A DNA stretch of 64,000 nt from Acanthosepion esculentum (GCA_964036315.1 OZ038485.1:94600451-94664450), one strand, 5' to 3'; positions 33,151 through 45,427 are shown, numbered from the stretch's first letter. Notes: generated by a model not told the origin, from the letters alone. Numbers and translations: made by a program.

Positions 33151-33622
33151 CGTAGGAGTGGACCTCACCGGTCCTGACTGAATACACTTTAATGCACCAT
33201 AACATTAATATTTCTTGGAGTTAAATAAAATAAATTTCCGGTGTTCAGACATATATACCTTTTTTTTTTCTTTATTGCGTTTTCTTGTTATGTTAGCAAA
33301 CTGTCCGAACGATATATTAACCAGAGTCGAATTTACCGGGTGTCATTTTTCTTTTCGAAATCTCGCTGCCTTTTAAATAGAAAAAAATACAGAAACCTGA
33401 ACGTCAAAAATTTGTGCTGACACCAAAAATTGTTTACTCAATCTAAAAATAAATCTACCATTCGTCCGTGAATTGAATATTACTGACATATCTAGTCTAG
33501 TGCCCTGGATATATATCTTTATATACTCGATAAAAAGCCAAAGAATGGCCCGTAATATTATCGGTTCTAATATAGCATCTCGATTTCAGTAACTTCTCCA
33601 CCGCCGTGACATGACTTACCTC

Positions 33623-34179
<557 letters not shown>

Positions 34180-34467
34180 CCTCTGTCTTTTCTATAAATA
34201 TTTTCATGGCAGTTGTTCTAATTAATTCTCCTTGGTGAGTCGACGGCATGAATTTAAGCGTACTACTATATTGGCAATTAGGTCTCATCGTTTTGCAATT
34301 AAAATAGCTTTATTTAACCGTAAGTTCTATTCTGATAGTTTCATTTCTTGCCTGTAGAATTCTCTTCTGATTTCTTAATTCCACAATCTTCAAAAATTCA
34401 AATGTAAATGTCAACTGCCATCTTCTGTCTTCCTAATTCCTGTTACTTTATTGTCCTTTCTTCTCAC

Positions 34468-34988
34468 CGGGTTAAGATTATTCTTTCGGCTAGTATACTC
34501 TGTAGCCTAGAATCAAAGGCCGGATTATCATTTCGGCTAGTATAGTCTGCAGCCTATATCCCAAGGCGGATTTATCATTTCGGCTAGTATAGTCTGCAGT
34601 CTAGAGCCAAAGGCCAGATTATCATTTCTGCTATTATAGTCTGCAGCCTAGATCCAAAGGGCGGATTATCATTTCGGGTAGTATAGTCTGCAGCCTAGAT
34701 CCAAAGGGCGGATTATCATTTCGGATAGTATAGTCTGCAGCCTATAACCCAAGGCCGGATTATCATTTCGGCTAGTATAGTCTGCAGTCTAGAGCACATG
34801 ACCGGATTAAAATTTCGGTTAGTATAGTCTGCAGCCTATAGCCCAAGGCCGGATATATCATTTCGGCTAGTATAGTCTGCAGTCTAGAGCCAAAGGCCAG
34901 ATTATCATTTCTGCTAGTATAGTCTGCAGCCTAGAGACCAAGACCGGATTATCATTTCGGCTAGTATAGTCAGCAGCCTAGGGTCCCA
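34468..34988. repeat. 47-bp minisatellite, 11 copies
   Basis: Unit: ATTATCATTTCGGCTAGTAT then AGTCTGCAGCCTAGAGCCAA and AGGCCGG. Variants of the second half (CCTATAGCCC, TCTAGAGCC, CCTAGATCC) alternate. It begins where the LINE-A remnant's 3' UTR would be. Confidence 0.95.
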
Positions 34989-35290
34989 AGCTTTTATAAA
35001 GCAATTATTTTAATTTTCTATATGCTATAACTCCTAAATAGTTTCATAAACTGAAATGATATCAATATGAAAAACTCATATTTATTTAACTTTGCAAGAA
35101 ACAAAACGAAGAAAATAATGCTTTAGTTTGTACCACTGCGTTTCAAATAGATAACATGTTGGACTTCAGTTCAGAATGTTTAATTCTTGAAAATTTTTAT
35201 AAAGCAGTGATTTTAATTTTCTAGATGTTATAACTTGTAAATAGTTTCATAAACCTAAAAATGATATACCATATGACAAACTCATATTTA
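34989..35290. repeat. Two-copy tandem repeat, about 203 bp period
   Basis: TTTTATAAAGCAATTATTTT at 34992 recurs as TTTTATAAAGCAGTGATTTT at about 35193. Each is followed by AATAGTTTCATAAAC and AACTCATATTTATTT. Confidence 0.8.
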
Positions 35291-35321
35291 TTTTGATTGT
35301 TTTATTGTTATAATGCTGGTT

Positions 35322-35775
35322 TGTCGGAGTTAGCTCCTCCTTAATTCCTTAATTGTTCACTAGGGGTCGCTCTCCTTACACTATAAATACTGGGCGACTT
35401 CTTGCCTCGTTCTCTTTTTCTACTTTGCATTTCAGCGGACACATTTAAAAATGTAAGCTCTCGCACAAGATAGCGTCTTCCCATTTGTGGAAGACGCCAT
35501 AAACATTATACACATATACGTATGAACATTCACCAATATACAAAATCTTTACGTTCACACACAAACACAATTGTTAATGTCTTTGTCACTTGTAAATCTG
35601 TTGTTTAATACATATATTTGTTGACATATATATATCGGTCTTGTTTGTCTTCTTTACATCTTCGGTTGGATTGAACTTGAGTCCGCCATTTTCTTTTAGT
35701 TGAACCTTCTTCTAACAGGAATAAACAGCAGGTGTCCCTAATTCAACAACACGTAAACACACCCGGTCTTCTACA
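35322..35775 (+). mobile_element. Solo LTR, copy 3
   Basis: Starts TGTCGGAGTTAGCTCCTCC and ends CCGGTCTTCTACA, flanked by GGTT (35318-35321, 35776-35779). TATA box ACTATAAATACTGGGCG. It lacks the 54-bp CGACTCAGG units and differs in its last 80 bp from copies 1 and 5, so it is a distinct subfamily. Confidence 0.9.
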
Positions 35776-36389
35776 GGTTATAAAAATATTTTTTACTATG
35801 GTTGTGTGCTAATTTGATTTGCAGTAAATAATAGTGCTATTTCTTAAAGAATGTTTTTATTGACAAACAAAATATTGCTATTCTAGTTTATCTAAAGAAT
35901 TTGCAATGAGTTTACTTCAAGCTATGTAAATGTCACTAAAATATATCATGATTAAAAAGAAATATTCAAGACGAATTTGAGCGATTTAGAGGGTGACTGC
36001 ATCTGAGTGGGGTAGGGGGCATCATTTCATTAGGTTATAATTCGGCCCTGCTCCTCGTTAAGTCCATTTCATTCTCTTCCACTGCCAGGAACCCGTTGCA
36101 TCTTACCGGCATTATCGCCTTCCCTGGGGTTAAATGATTAAATGAAAATAAATAAATAATAAATGAAAAATGTATGAAAAGAGGAAAAGGCATAGGTAAT
36201 GAATATCCGATCACGCAATTAACGAGTGATATTCATAATATTTCGATGTTTATTCACATCTTCTGAACATTCACCAAGAAAATGATTTCTATACGTACAA
36301 GATACGACATGTACTACAGCGGGCCATTAAAAACTAAAATCAAAATGTCTTCCAGCGAATGAAGCCTGTAGGTCTTAGTGAAGACCGAT

Positions 36390-36505
36390 CGTCTTCAAAC
36401 CTTCTGGACTGACGCTACAGAATCACAAAGAACTGCACCAAATAACAGAAGCCACACCCCTTGAGTACTTTCGACAACAGCACCAACTAAAATGGATAAC
36501 TATTG
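36390..36505 (+). pseudogene. LINE fragment, second copy of the HKEL-QITEAT block
   Basis: Reads GLTLQNHKELHQITEATPLE and then FRQQHQLKW. Counterpart of 25693-25800. Confidence 0.55.
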
Positions 36506-36596
36506 TGGGAACCTAACATACCTACAAATGGACTCTTCCACACTTATATAATGTAGCTACCAATTTCTAGTAAGAGGAAGTCACCACGTGTGACAT

Positions 36597-36800
36597 CTGT
36601 CGAACTCTCTGCTTTGGCAGAGAGGAACTCGGACGAGGCTTTGCCACAGGGCAAAGTTTCGTCCGGGGAGGTAGACAGTCTCTGAACCTGTTTATACGGG
36701 TTCTAATGGGCATATTTTTGGCCGAGCCTACTGGCTCGGAGAGACCACATTAAACCGGCCTTGTGCCATATACGACCCTTGTGGGGGGGTAAATATCGGA
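36597..36800 (+). repeat. Dispersed repeat Z, copy 2, with a tail shared with LINEs
   Basis: The first 110 bp are the inverse of 32585-32705. The end (ACCGGCCTTGTGCCATA, then GGGGGGGTAAATATCG) resembles the 3' termini at 24030-24075 and 42950-42995. Confidence 0.65.
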
Positions 36801-37934
36801 AGTCACTAGGTGTGAGTCACCAAGAGTGTATCACCGAGTGAGTGTATGAATGAGTGAGTCAGGACACCAGTGAGAGAAAGTACTCTCCAGTCCACATTAC
36901 TTTGTACTACGTTTCCGTGAATAATATACCGTTTATCTTTATATCGGAGTCTGTGTTATTTTTCTATGGTTTCAACACCATAACAATAACACATATAACC
37001 CGAATTATAAATAATGACATAATCAAAATGCTAACGTTTCACGCTATCTATATAAATAAAGCACAGTGTACGTGTGTCCGTCCGTCCGTCCGTTTTTCGA
37101 TCTCAGAGAATCATAAACAACCTAAAGTAACAGATAGTAACGACTGTAGTTACACGCGATTAAAAATTAAATTTAAATATCGAACAGAGTGAAAGGTTTT
37201 AAAAAACGGTTCTTTATTAAAGGTTTAACTTTAATTTCGTTTTTTGTCAAAATTGCAACTGATAGTGTCTAATTAAACTGCAATTAAAACTTAAGTGGGG
37301 CACGGTATGTTGCTCATATGTTGTTTTTTTCTAGCACGCGTACTGTGACGTATACGAAATATTATATAGTTCGGGTTCCCTAGTTTCTTTTAAGAGTGAC
37401 TTTATGTGAAGAGATCATAAAGAATAGTGATTTTAAAAGAAAACAAAAATAACGCGCAAAATAAATGTAAAAAAAAACTACGGAGATCGTTTGAATATAC
37501 GAAGAAAGATTATGCCGAATTAAGGTGTCGAATAAAGATAAAATAATTTTATTATTTCTAAATTCTTATAATTTTTATGTATATAGGACGCTTAAGATAA
37601 AAGGCCCAAGGTCCAAAAGCTCTCTGCAGAAGCTAGTCTAAAATTTACATGAAAGGCGGCTTCTAGGCTAGTTTCAAATAAAAGGTTAAGAAGGACGTCC
37701 CCATTAATAATGGAAAGAGCGACAACAGTTACTGGAAAGTTGTTTTTTGTTTTTTTTTTTCATTGGAAAACTATTCACATAGAAAGATTTGATAAATTTC
37801 AATCAACGTTAGCATTGTCTGCTCGATGAATGAATGCTGAATATTTCATTATAATGAAACATTCAATATTATCATCACCATTACCATAAATGGCAGATGA
37901 AAAAGCGGTAAGTATGACTATTTGACTTTGATAT
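36801..37934. other. Unassigned AT-rich sequence
   Basis: CTATATAAATAAAGCACAGTG at 37046 with (TCCG)n at 37077-37093 stands out but has no partner. Open frames have no recognisable domain. Confidence 0.4.
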
Positions 37935-38205
37935 TGTCGGGTTACCTCCTCCTAATTTTCGAAACCGCTACTTGGATACGCTCTCAGGACTATAAATACT
38001 CTGCGATAATATTGTTTGCTCTCTTCTGATCTTATCCGCGTTTTCATCAACATGTAACCTCTCGTGGAGAACAATATATACACACAAACACACGTACGTA
38101 CACACATACATACTTTGGACCCAAAAGGTTTTCACATTCATTTGTTACACACATTATTGTCTACGTCGCTTGTATACTTTTGTTAAAACATTATCATTTG
38201 TTTGT

Positions 38206-38258
<53 letters not shown>

Positions 38259-38376
38259 TTCTTGTCTTTTCTTTATATTTCTTTACGTGGACTCACATCT
38301 TGAGTCTGCCATGTTTATTGTAGGCAGTACAGGAGACACACGTGTTTCTTTATCTCTCATTACACCGGCCGCAACA
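37935..38376 (+). mobile_element. Solo LTR, copy 4 (diverged)
   Basis: Starts TGTCGGGTTACCTCC, ends ACACCGGCCGCAACA, with ATAT on both sides (37931-37934, 38377-38380). TATA box GACTATAAATACTCTGCG. Its TA stretch before GGTTCTTGTCTTTTC has become a CA plus (TA)n microsatellite (38208-38256). Confidence 0.85.
38220..38256. repeat. (TA)n microsatellite inside solo LTR copy 4
   Basis: It corresponds to the ATTAATATATATTTG position of copies 1, 2 and 5. Confidence 0.9.
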
Positions 38377-38380
38377 ATAT

Positions 38381-39099
38381 CGATCAAATATAGACGAAAA
38401 GCTGAAAATATCTTCGGTAAACTTGTAATTTCAGGAAAAACCTTTTTCTTTAACTATTTTCTTGCTGGTGAAGAATTGGAAAATACTGTAATATCAAAAT
38501 TAAATTTCTTTAGCGTGGAAACGATATGTGTGGTTGACCTTTCTTTTGTCTCACTGTGAAAGAATTGAAAGAATTCTGTAAAGCTGAGAATATGTGTTGA
38601 TTCTTGTTATGTTCTGTAATTAATTTTCACGTGATCGGTTCCGAAGAAAGAAGCGGGAAATTTTGACTTGGTCACGCGCTGGAAAAAAAGACTTGTACGT
38701 GAGTAAAATGCAACGCCCACTTGTGTGTTTATTGAACAATTAGAAATTGAGGTTTTTTGAAAATATGTATGAAGCTGCATAAGGTCTGTGATCCGCTTTT
38801 TGCACAGATTTGCGCAAAAATCGACATTGATAAAAAAAGAAAAGTGGTAGTGGGGTGCTAAAAACATAATAATAATTAATATAAGATAGACCGAACTCAA
38901 AATATACAAAGCAATCGTCGAAAATCAATTTTAACAATTTTGTTGGTTATTTGAATTGATACAAGAAATAAAATGTTGGCTATTGTAAATAGTAAATATT
39001 ATCGTCAAAGTCACTTTTCTTCTTCACCTGAAAGGACTTACGTTTGCCATCTGCAATAATTACTTTTGATGGCAATATGGCGGTTAACACGTGGCCTTA
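38381..39099. other. Unassigned sequence
   Basis: Nothing recognised. Confidence 0.45.
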
Positions 39100-39101
39100 T
39101 A

Positions 39102-39939
39102 CAGGGTGCGATGGATAAGTTGTCGTCTAAATTACGCAAAAATGAAAATAACACTGACGTCTCATTCTAACAGATATATTTACCAAAATTACACAAAAAA
39201 ATCTTGAAATACTAAAGAGTAAATTTATTCAATAAAATTGCCATTGGCTTCAACCATGGCATCCAGACGACTTTGGAATCTCTTGCAATTCTTCTAGACG
39301 ATCTCTTTTAGTTGGTGAATGCTGCCATAATCCTTGTCTTCAGTTCATCTTTGGTTTTAAAAAGAGTTTTGTCAGTCTCTCGCTCAACTGCTCCCTACAC
39401 ATAATAATCAAGGGGGTGCAGTCTGGGGAGTTAGGTGGCCAGATGTAAGGGGTGATGTGGTCGCAGAAATTATCTGACAGCCATGACTGGGTTCTCCTGC
39501 TTGTGTGACATGGTGCAGTGTCCTGTTGTCTGCAGCCACCCTCTTGACCCAGGATAGCACTACCTCCTCAAGGTACATGATGTAGGTCTCCGAGTTGAGT
39601 CCGAGTCCCTGTGGAAAGATGAATGAAGGCATAACGTCGCCTTCATTAGTGATCACTCCGAACATCATGACGTTGATTGGATATATCATCCAATTATTTC
39701 GGAATCCTCTGAACTGTCCTCCGATTGACACCCAATGGAGCTTTCGGCGTGAATGCTAAGCAGTACAGCATGCTGTTTCCAAATTTCTGGTGGAGTGAAT
39801 TGCGTCATGGTGCTCTTTTTCTCACAGACTATGCCCAACTGACCCTACTGTACTGTGCAATCGACAAACTCAAAAACAAACGACGCGCATGCGTGAAATT
39901 AAAAATATAAAATGGCGATAATTTACTCATCGCAACCTG
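39102..39939 (-). mobile_element. Mariner-like element, internally deleted, both TIRs present
   Basis: Ends CAGGGTGCGATGGATAA (39102) and TTTACTCATCGCAACCTG (to 39939) form inverted repeats next to TA on both sides. The minus strand encodes transposase pieces: INVMMFGVITNEGDVMPSFI and YIMYLEEVVLSWVKRVAAD (39700-39510), a broken SPLTSGHLTPQTAPP block, YYV-ER and LKTRIMAAFTN remnants, and RFQSRLDAMVEANG near the C-terminus (39280-39240). The N-terminal DNA-binding part is missing and frameshifts disrupt the rest. Confidence 0.85.
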
Positions 39940-40145
39940 TATATGTGATCTAGGAAAACCATCCTATCGCCAAAATTAAAAGGAGAGGGTGACCAGCAAG
40001 TATTGGGAAGTATTTGACATAAAACGAGACTTTTAGGGGGAAAAAGTCATGTTGCTATTCATCAGCAGGCATAAAAGACCGAAAAGCAGAAAAAAAAAAC
40101 GGAGCAGTAAAACTTGAACAGAGAATAAATATTTAAAGATCAAAC

Positions 40146-40681
40146 TGTCGGAGTTAGCTCCTCCTCATTTCCTTAATCCTTCAACAGGGGTCTCTCTCCC
40201 ACGAGTATAAATACTGGTTGACCTTTCGCCTCTTTCTCTCTTTTCCGTCTTACGCCTCGGGCGGCCATCTCGCGGGGAGATGAGGTAAAATCTCTTTTTC
40301 GACTCAGGCCTTGAGCCGCTACCTCGTGCGGAGGCGAGGTATAAAACTTTCTCTTTTTCACTTACACCAATATGTGACCTCTCACACTACAGCATTTCCC
40401 ATATTCTGGGAACACGCTAAGGACAATACGCGTACGTACGGACACTCAACACACACATAACTTCTCCATACAAACACTATGTAACTTTTCATGTCTTCGT
40501 GTATTAATATATTTGTTTACCCATAATATATATTTGTTTACCCATGTATATCGGTCTTGTTTGTTTTCTTTGTCTTCGTTGGACTTCATTATAGTCCAAC
40601 ATTCCTATGTAGCTGGACCGACTAGCAGGAAATCTTAGCCCAGAGATCTCTCCTCATCTTCACCTCGCACGGCCCTCTACA
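40146..40681 (+). mobile_element. Solo LTR, copy 5
   Basis: 536 bp, starts TGTCGGAGTTAGCTCCTCC, ends CGGCCCTCTACA, flanked by AAAC (40142-40145, 40682-40685). TATA box GAGTATAAATACTGG. Two 54-55-bp units with GAGGTAAAATC as in copy 1. A short internal duplication of ATATATTTGTTTACCCAT lies near 40507-40547. Confidence 0.9.
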
Positions 40682-41400
40682 AAACTAATTCATTTACATT
40701 GTTATAAATCATGTTTTAGCGATTGCTAAATGTACAGAGAATATGGAAAGTTAATTCCTAATTTGGGTGTATGTGTGTGTAAGGAACATAGTTATAGATT
40801 TCAGTACGTTCGAAATAACTGTAAAAAAGTTCTGCTGGCAGCATTTTTGGTCACAGCTGCAGGCTGAACGTGTGACACGCCTCGCTCTCCAGCGCTTAAA
40901 AAAAACACCAAATTGTTATAGCCTTTTCGGATATCCAAAAGACTTCACGAAAATATCTTTTATCACGCTTTTGAATAATTAAAAAGTATTTATTTATTTA
41001 TTTATTTATTTATTTTTTTACTTTTATAACCACGTGGTATGTTCTCTACTACGCCCGCATCTGAAATCACGTTACTTGTAAAAAATTTTATGACCTTAAA
41101 CTGATGTTCACCCTCTATATATATTTTTATGTCTTCGCTAGGATCCCATTTTTTTTTTGCATAAAATTTTTGTTAAAACAGACTAAGCCTATTCTTCGAT
41201 ACACTCAGCAATACGAGTTAGTGAGCAGTTGAATGCGGAGCTGTTGAACAATAACGTAGAGTGTCAGTAATAAATGTGACGTTTATTGAATTTAGAGCTA
41301 CTAAACAAAAACTGCGAGTGTCAGCATCTGTTCGGCAATAAACGTTACAGTTATATATTTATCAGTCACACAGCCTGATCTCCACTTCTTAAAAAATGGA
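40682..41400. other. Unassigned sequence with a short TTTA repeat
   Basis: (TTTA)n at 40986-41012. Nothing else recognised. Confidence 0.45.
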
Positions 41401-41403
41401 GTA

Positions 41404-41730
41404 CAATGCAACTTCGGTTCTCGAACGTCTCACATGTCGAACAAATCGGTTTTCAAACAGAAAAATTCGAGATGAAAATGCCTCGGTTATCGAACAAAAT
41501 TTCGGTTCTCAAACAACATTGCCGAGCCGAGTTAACCCGAATGGGAATAATTTCTGAGTTAACCGCCGTGTTGTATACATTCGTGTGTTGTGCTTTTTTT
41601 TTCCAATTTTATTGTACTGTGACTTTTTTTCTCTACATTGATTCCTACTGGACAAATAGTTTCGGTTTGCGACCATTTCTGGTTACGAACGGCCTTCAGG
41701 AACGAATTTTCGTGAACGGAGGTTCAACTG
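41404..41730. mobile_element. Mariner-type MITE with TA target duplication
   Basis: The left end CAATGCAACTTCGGTTCTCG and the inverted right end CAGTTGAACCTCCGTTCACG are flanked by TA (41402-41403 and 41731-41732). The phrase CGGTTCTCGAAC and variants recur inside. The open frame across it has no transposase motif. Confidence 0.7.
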
Positions 41731-42071
41731 TATTCTATTATGGCAGCTGGAAGCATTGTCCGACGCTAATAAGTGAACATGATTCGTGTTGCCCTACAAC
41801 GAAATATTTCATCATTCAGTAAGGGGTGGGGTGGAGATGAGGGTACTAATACATTGCTTTCTTGTTTCGTGTTAGATTTCTTCTGGCATTCTTATTTTTA
41901 ATGATTTAAAAAAAAATGTAATCATTTATCTTGCATGCAAAATTAGATTGATTCGTCTTTTACGACTTATCAATCTTTTGCAGGTTATTTAAAGCCAGAA
42001 AATATTTTTAGATTGGAAGAATTTTGTGTGTTGGGAGGAGATAACAATGGTTTAGCGATACAAGTCTTACT

Positions 42072-42218
42072 AATTAACCCATAGCTGAGGAAAAGAGAAG
42101 GATTCTTACCTTTCCCAAGAGTATTTGCGTGTAAATGAATATGACAAACTCAACTGGAATTGGAACTCGGCACACCGATTAATAATTCCGAGCCATTATC
42201 CATTACACCACCCGCACA
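42072..42218 (-). mobile_element. SINE-A, 5' part only, old copy
   Basis: The minus strand has the head region (TGTAATGGATAATGGCTCGG), a mutated B box (GAGTTCCAATTCC) and CTCTTGGGAAAGGTAAG. Confidence 0.75.
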
Positions 42219-42326
42219 TCCAAGCTTATATCACCTGATATTCCCATACAAAAGTAGAGTTAGTTTTATAGATACAATCTTAGATTACTTATAAAGAAAT
42301 TATAACCAACACAACGCTAAAATTAC

Positions 42327-43521
42327 TTGAATGTACCCCATTATGGTACGTCCTCTGCTGGTATGAAGTGGAAAGACTATATTGAATCCATTGCTAGGTC
42401 AGCTGCCAAGAAAGCCGATTCACTATGTCGGGCGAAATACTTTTTCTTTCCAGAATCTATCTTACATATCTATAAGTCTACCATTCGTCCATGCCTAGAA
42501 TATTGCTGACACATATGGTCTGGAGCCCCGGCTATTTATCTTGATCTCCTTGATAAGACCTAGAGAAGAATCAGCAATATTATTGGTCCTGATCTAGCAA
42601 CTCGGCTTCAGTCACTTTCCCGCCGCCGTAAGGTTGCCTATCTGTGTCTTTTCTATAAATACTTTAATGGTAATTGTTCGGATGAGCTCTTCGCTATTGT
42701 ATAGTAAATACTCATTGGGGCTATTTCAAAAATTGTCGTTTTATTCCCCCTCAGACAATAAATTGTACATATGGGGACTAGTTAGGATTTTCATAGAGAC
42801 AATGAGGTATTATGGTGAATGTAGTAAGGAAGGTAAGCAAGAATGTGTTGTTTTGGTGTTAGGAATATTGTGGTATGTTTGGGTCAGCGTTTGTGGCGAG
42901 GTAAGTTCAACGTGAAGACAGAAGAGAACCGTCTTTTTCCCCATTCCCCATTTTGGCCTTGTGCCACATTTTGTATATATTACAAATAAATATCGCCCTT
43001 CGCTATTGTACATATGGGGATTAGTTAGGCCTTTCCTGGAGACAATGAGGTATTATGGTGGATGCAATAAGAAAGGTAAGTTTGTTTTGGTGTAAAGAAT
43101 ATGTTTGAGTCCGTGTTTGTGGCTAGCTAAGTTTAACGTTAAGACAGAAGACCGTCCTTTTCCCCATTCCTCATTTTGGCCTTGTACCACATTTCTGTTC
43201 ATAGCAGAATAAATATCGCTCTTCGCTATGGTACCTAGAGTTTTTTATTTATTTAAACGCAGCATTATACTGGTGTCGAGATCTCATCAATTTACAATTA
43301 AGCTAGCTAGATGTAGCCGTAAATTCTATGCTAACCGCTTCTATTCTCACACTTCTCCGGATCCATGCTTCCCACTTTAAGTTTGCAAAAAATTTTAAAT
43401 GCAATGTCAATCGCTATCTGCTGTCCTCCTAATTACCCTCTTGTCTTTCTTCTTGTCATTATTGCTTCTGTTCTTAATTCTTCTACATCCCTTGTGTTTT
43501 AGTGGCATTACTGTCTTGCTT
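42327..43521 (+). pseudogene. LINE-A RT C-terminal remnant interrupted by an insertion
   Basis: 42360-42701 reads KDYIESIARSAAKKADSLCR, FPESILHIYKSTIRPCLEYC, a TGA, LDLLDKT, a TAG, then RISNIIGPDLATRLQSL and FYKYFNGNCSDELFAIV. Homology stops at 42701 and resumes after 43233 with LVSRSHQFTIKLARCSRKFY, then a degraded end near 43430 and a 3' UTR cut at 43521 by a SINE-A. Several stops. Confidence 0.8.
42702..43218 (+). mobile_element. Two head-to-tail copies of a short retroelement inside LINE-A
   Basis: Two related units (42702-42995 and 43011-43218) share CATATGGGGAYTAGTTAGG, GAGACAATGAGGTATTATGG, AGTTYAACGTKAAGACAGAA and TTTTGGCCTTGTRCCACAT, and both end AATAAATATCG. The sequence CTCTTCGCTATTGTA (15 bp) occurs before unit 1 (42687), between the units (42996, one change) and after unit 2 (43219, one change). 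It belongs to the host LINE (codons of DELFAIV), so it is the target duplication. Confidence 0.75.
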
Positions 43522-43801
43522 AAGGGGGCGCGGTGGAGTAATGGATAGCGGCTAGGATTGAGGAATCGGAGAGACAACTTCGAATTCCAATCAGATCCAT
43601 TGCATTCACTTACGTGTTAATACCCTTGGGAAAGGTATAAATCCTTTTCTACAGTAAACAGTAGTTCTATAGTCTTGGGTGGCAACTGGTCTACCGCAAA
43701 AAGAAATGGCAACCTACTGCGGGAAAAAAAAGTCTGCCTCGTCAGTTATATATCAAAAGATACATGATTGCTAAGCGTGTATCACGCATGGCACATAACT
43801 G
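43522..43801 (+). mobile_element. SINE-A, full length with target duplication
   Basis: It starts AAGGGGGCGCGGTGGAGTAA and ends CATAACTG. A perfect 12-bp duplication, ACTGTCTTGCTT, flanks it at 43510-43521 and 43802-43813. The flanks are LINE-A 3' UTR (compare TAGTGGCATTACTGTCTTGC with 23957). This copy best defines the element: about 280 bp. Confidence 0.92.
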
Positions 43802-44316
43802 ACTGTCTTGCTTGGAGTGAACTGATTTTTTAAAAATTAGCTTTCTTTGGATATATTTTACTATTAATGATTTTAAAATAATTATTTCTTACATGCGGCA
43901 ATTGTAGAGATAAAAACAGCCTCGATTTCTCATGCAGAAAATATAACCAATGCAATTGTAAAATTACTTGAATAAAACTGTCATTGTTTTTATATTAACC
44001 CTTTGAACCCAGACCACCGCTTTATCAGTGGTAGAGAAAAATAGCGTAATGCCCAGCCACCGGTTGAACAGTGGTAGAGAAAAATGACAACGCTTTTTAT
44101 ATCTACCGTGGAACATTACATACCAATTATTTGCGAATTTTGAGTCAGGAGCTCAGGCAGAAGGGTTAAAATTGTTCAGGAACACAGGGCTCCAAAGCTT
44201 AAGGGTGAACAAGTGCCTAAATAAATTTTTCAAAGTCCTTTGGTTTATTTGAAGAGAAAACTGTGTGCGCACGCGCGTGTTTTGCGTTTGGACGTGTACT
44301 TGTCTGTATATCTTTC

Positions 44317-44786
44317 GTGCCTCTCTCTCTTTTTTTCTTTTTCTTTCTTTCTTTTTTATTCTTTCTTTCTTTCATTCTCTTTTTCATTCTTTCTTTCTCT
44401 TTTCATTCTTTCTTTCTCATTGTCTTTCTTTCACTTTTTCTTTCTCTTTTCATTCTTTCTTATTGTCTTTCTTTCTTTCACTTTTTCTTTCTTTTTCATT
44501 CTTTCTTTCTTTGTCATTGTCTTTCTTTCCTTCATTTTTTCTTTCTCTTTTCCTTTCTTTTCCTTGTCTTTCTTTCTTTCTTTCTTTTTTCCTTTCTCTT
44601 TTTATATCTTTCTCTTTTTTCTCTTTTTATTTTTCTCACTTTTCTTTCTCTTTTTATTTCTTTCTCACTTTTTCTTTCTCTTTTTCTTTCTTTCTCACTT
44701 TTTCTTTCTTTCTCACTTTTTCTTTCTTTCTCTTTCTCTTTTTCATTCTTTCTTTATCTCTTTTTCTTTCTTTCTCTTTCTTTTCT
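44317..44786. repeat. Pyrimidine tract, (TTTC)n and (CTTT)n
   Basis: About 470 bp of C/T with occasional A or G (CATT, TATT). The three long plus-strand frames (182-229 codons of F/S/L) are products of this repeat. Confidence 0.95.
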
Positions 44787-45427
44787 AGTTACAGACAACC
44801 TGGTCTACATTATTATTATATTCATATCCAAGTAAGAATGCGGGCACGCACGCACACATACGCACTTACACTAATAAATAAAGCCTATTTCAACTGTCCC
44901 AGAAGAATACAGTTTTTCTTTGCTTTAAAGAAACCAAAGGAAAGATCATGTTGATGTAAAAACTGGCCCTGTTCTGCACGCTAGCCAACAGCACGCCCTT
45001 GGTTGACTTGTCTGTCTATTAAACCATATAAAACATCAACAACAACAACAATCTTTTCTTCTTTTTTTTTTCTTTTTTTTCCAAGTCAAACGCTGAAAAT
45101 GTTAACCAATCCTTAGTTTTCTGACGGGACTAAAAATGTTCCACATCTAAAAGTTTCGGCATTTGCAACGCGAGGAACTGGGGAATTATTTCCTTAACGT
45201 TTCTGCGACGTTCAGAAACGAAAAGTCTACGCTTTACTGTCGGTGATTGACTATCTTTTCCTTTCCGGTGACGCATTTCGAGAGGTAGCATCTTTGTACC
45301 ATTGCCACATAGACGGAAATTGAGATGCGCTTGCAGAGAAACAGGTCGACAATAACTGCAAACACCGATTATTGCTATTTTCTTAGGCAACTTCTTCTAT
45401 GTGCCGTGTCCCTTTAGGACGTCTCAT
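44787..45427. other. Unassigned sequence
   Basis: Nothing recognised beyond short CA and T tracts. Confidence 0.45.

Noticed and set aside
38170..38559. 129-codon plus-strand gene starting inside a TA array
   Set aside because: Its first half is the LTR plus microsatellite and the rest shows no domain.
41406..41822. 138-codon plus-strand gene
   Set aside because: Most of it lies between the inverted ends of a TA-flanked MITE; it shows no transposase motif and runs into AT-rich sequence.
44240..44954. Three S/F-rich frames resembling membrane proteins
   Set aside because: Translation of a CTTT tract.
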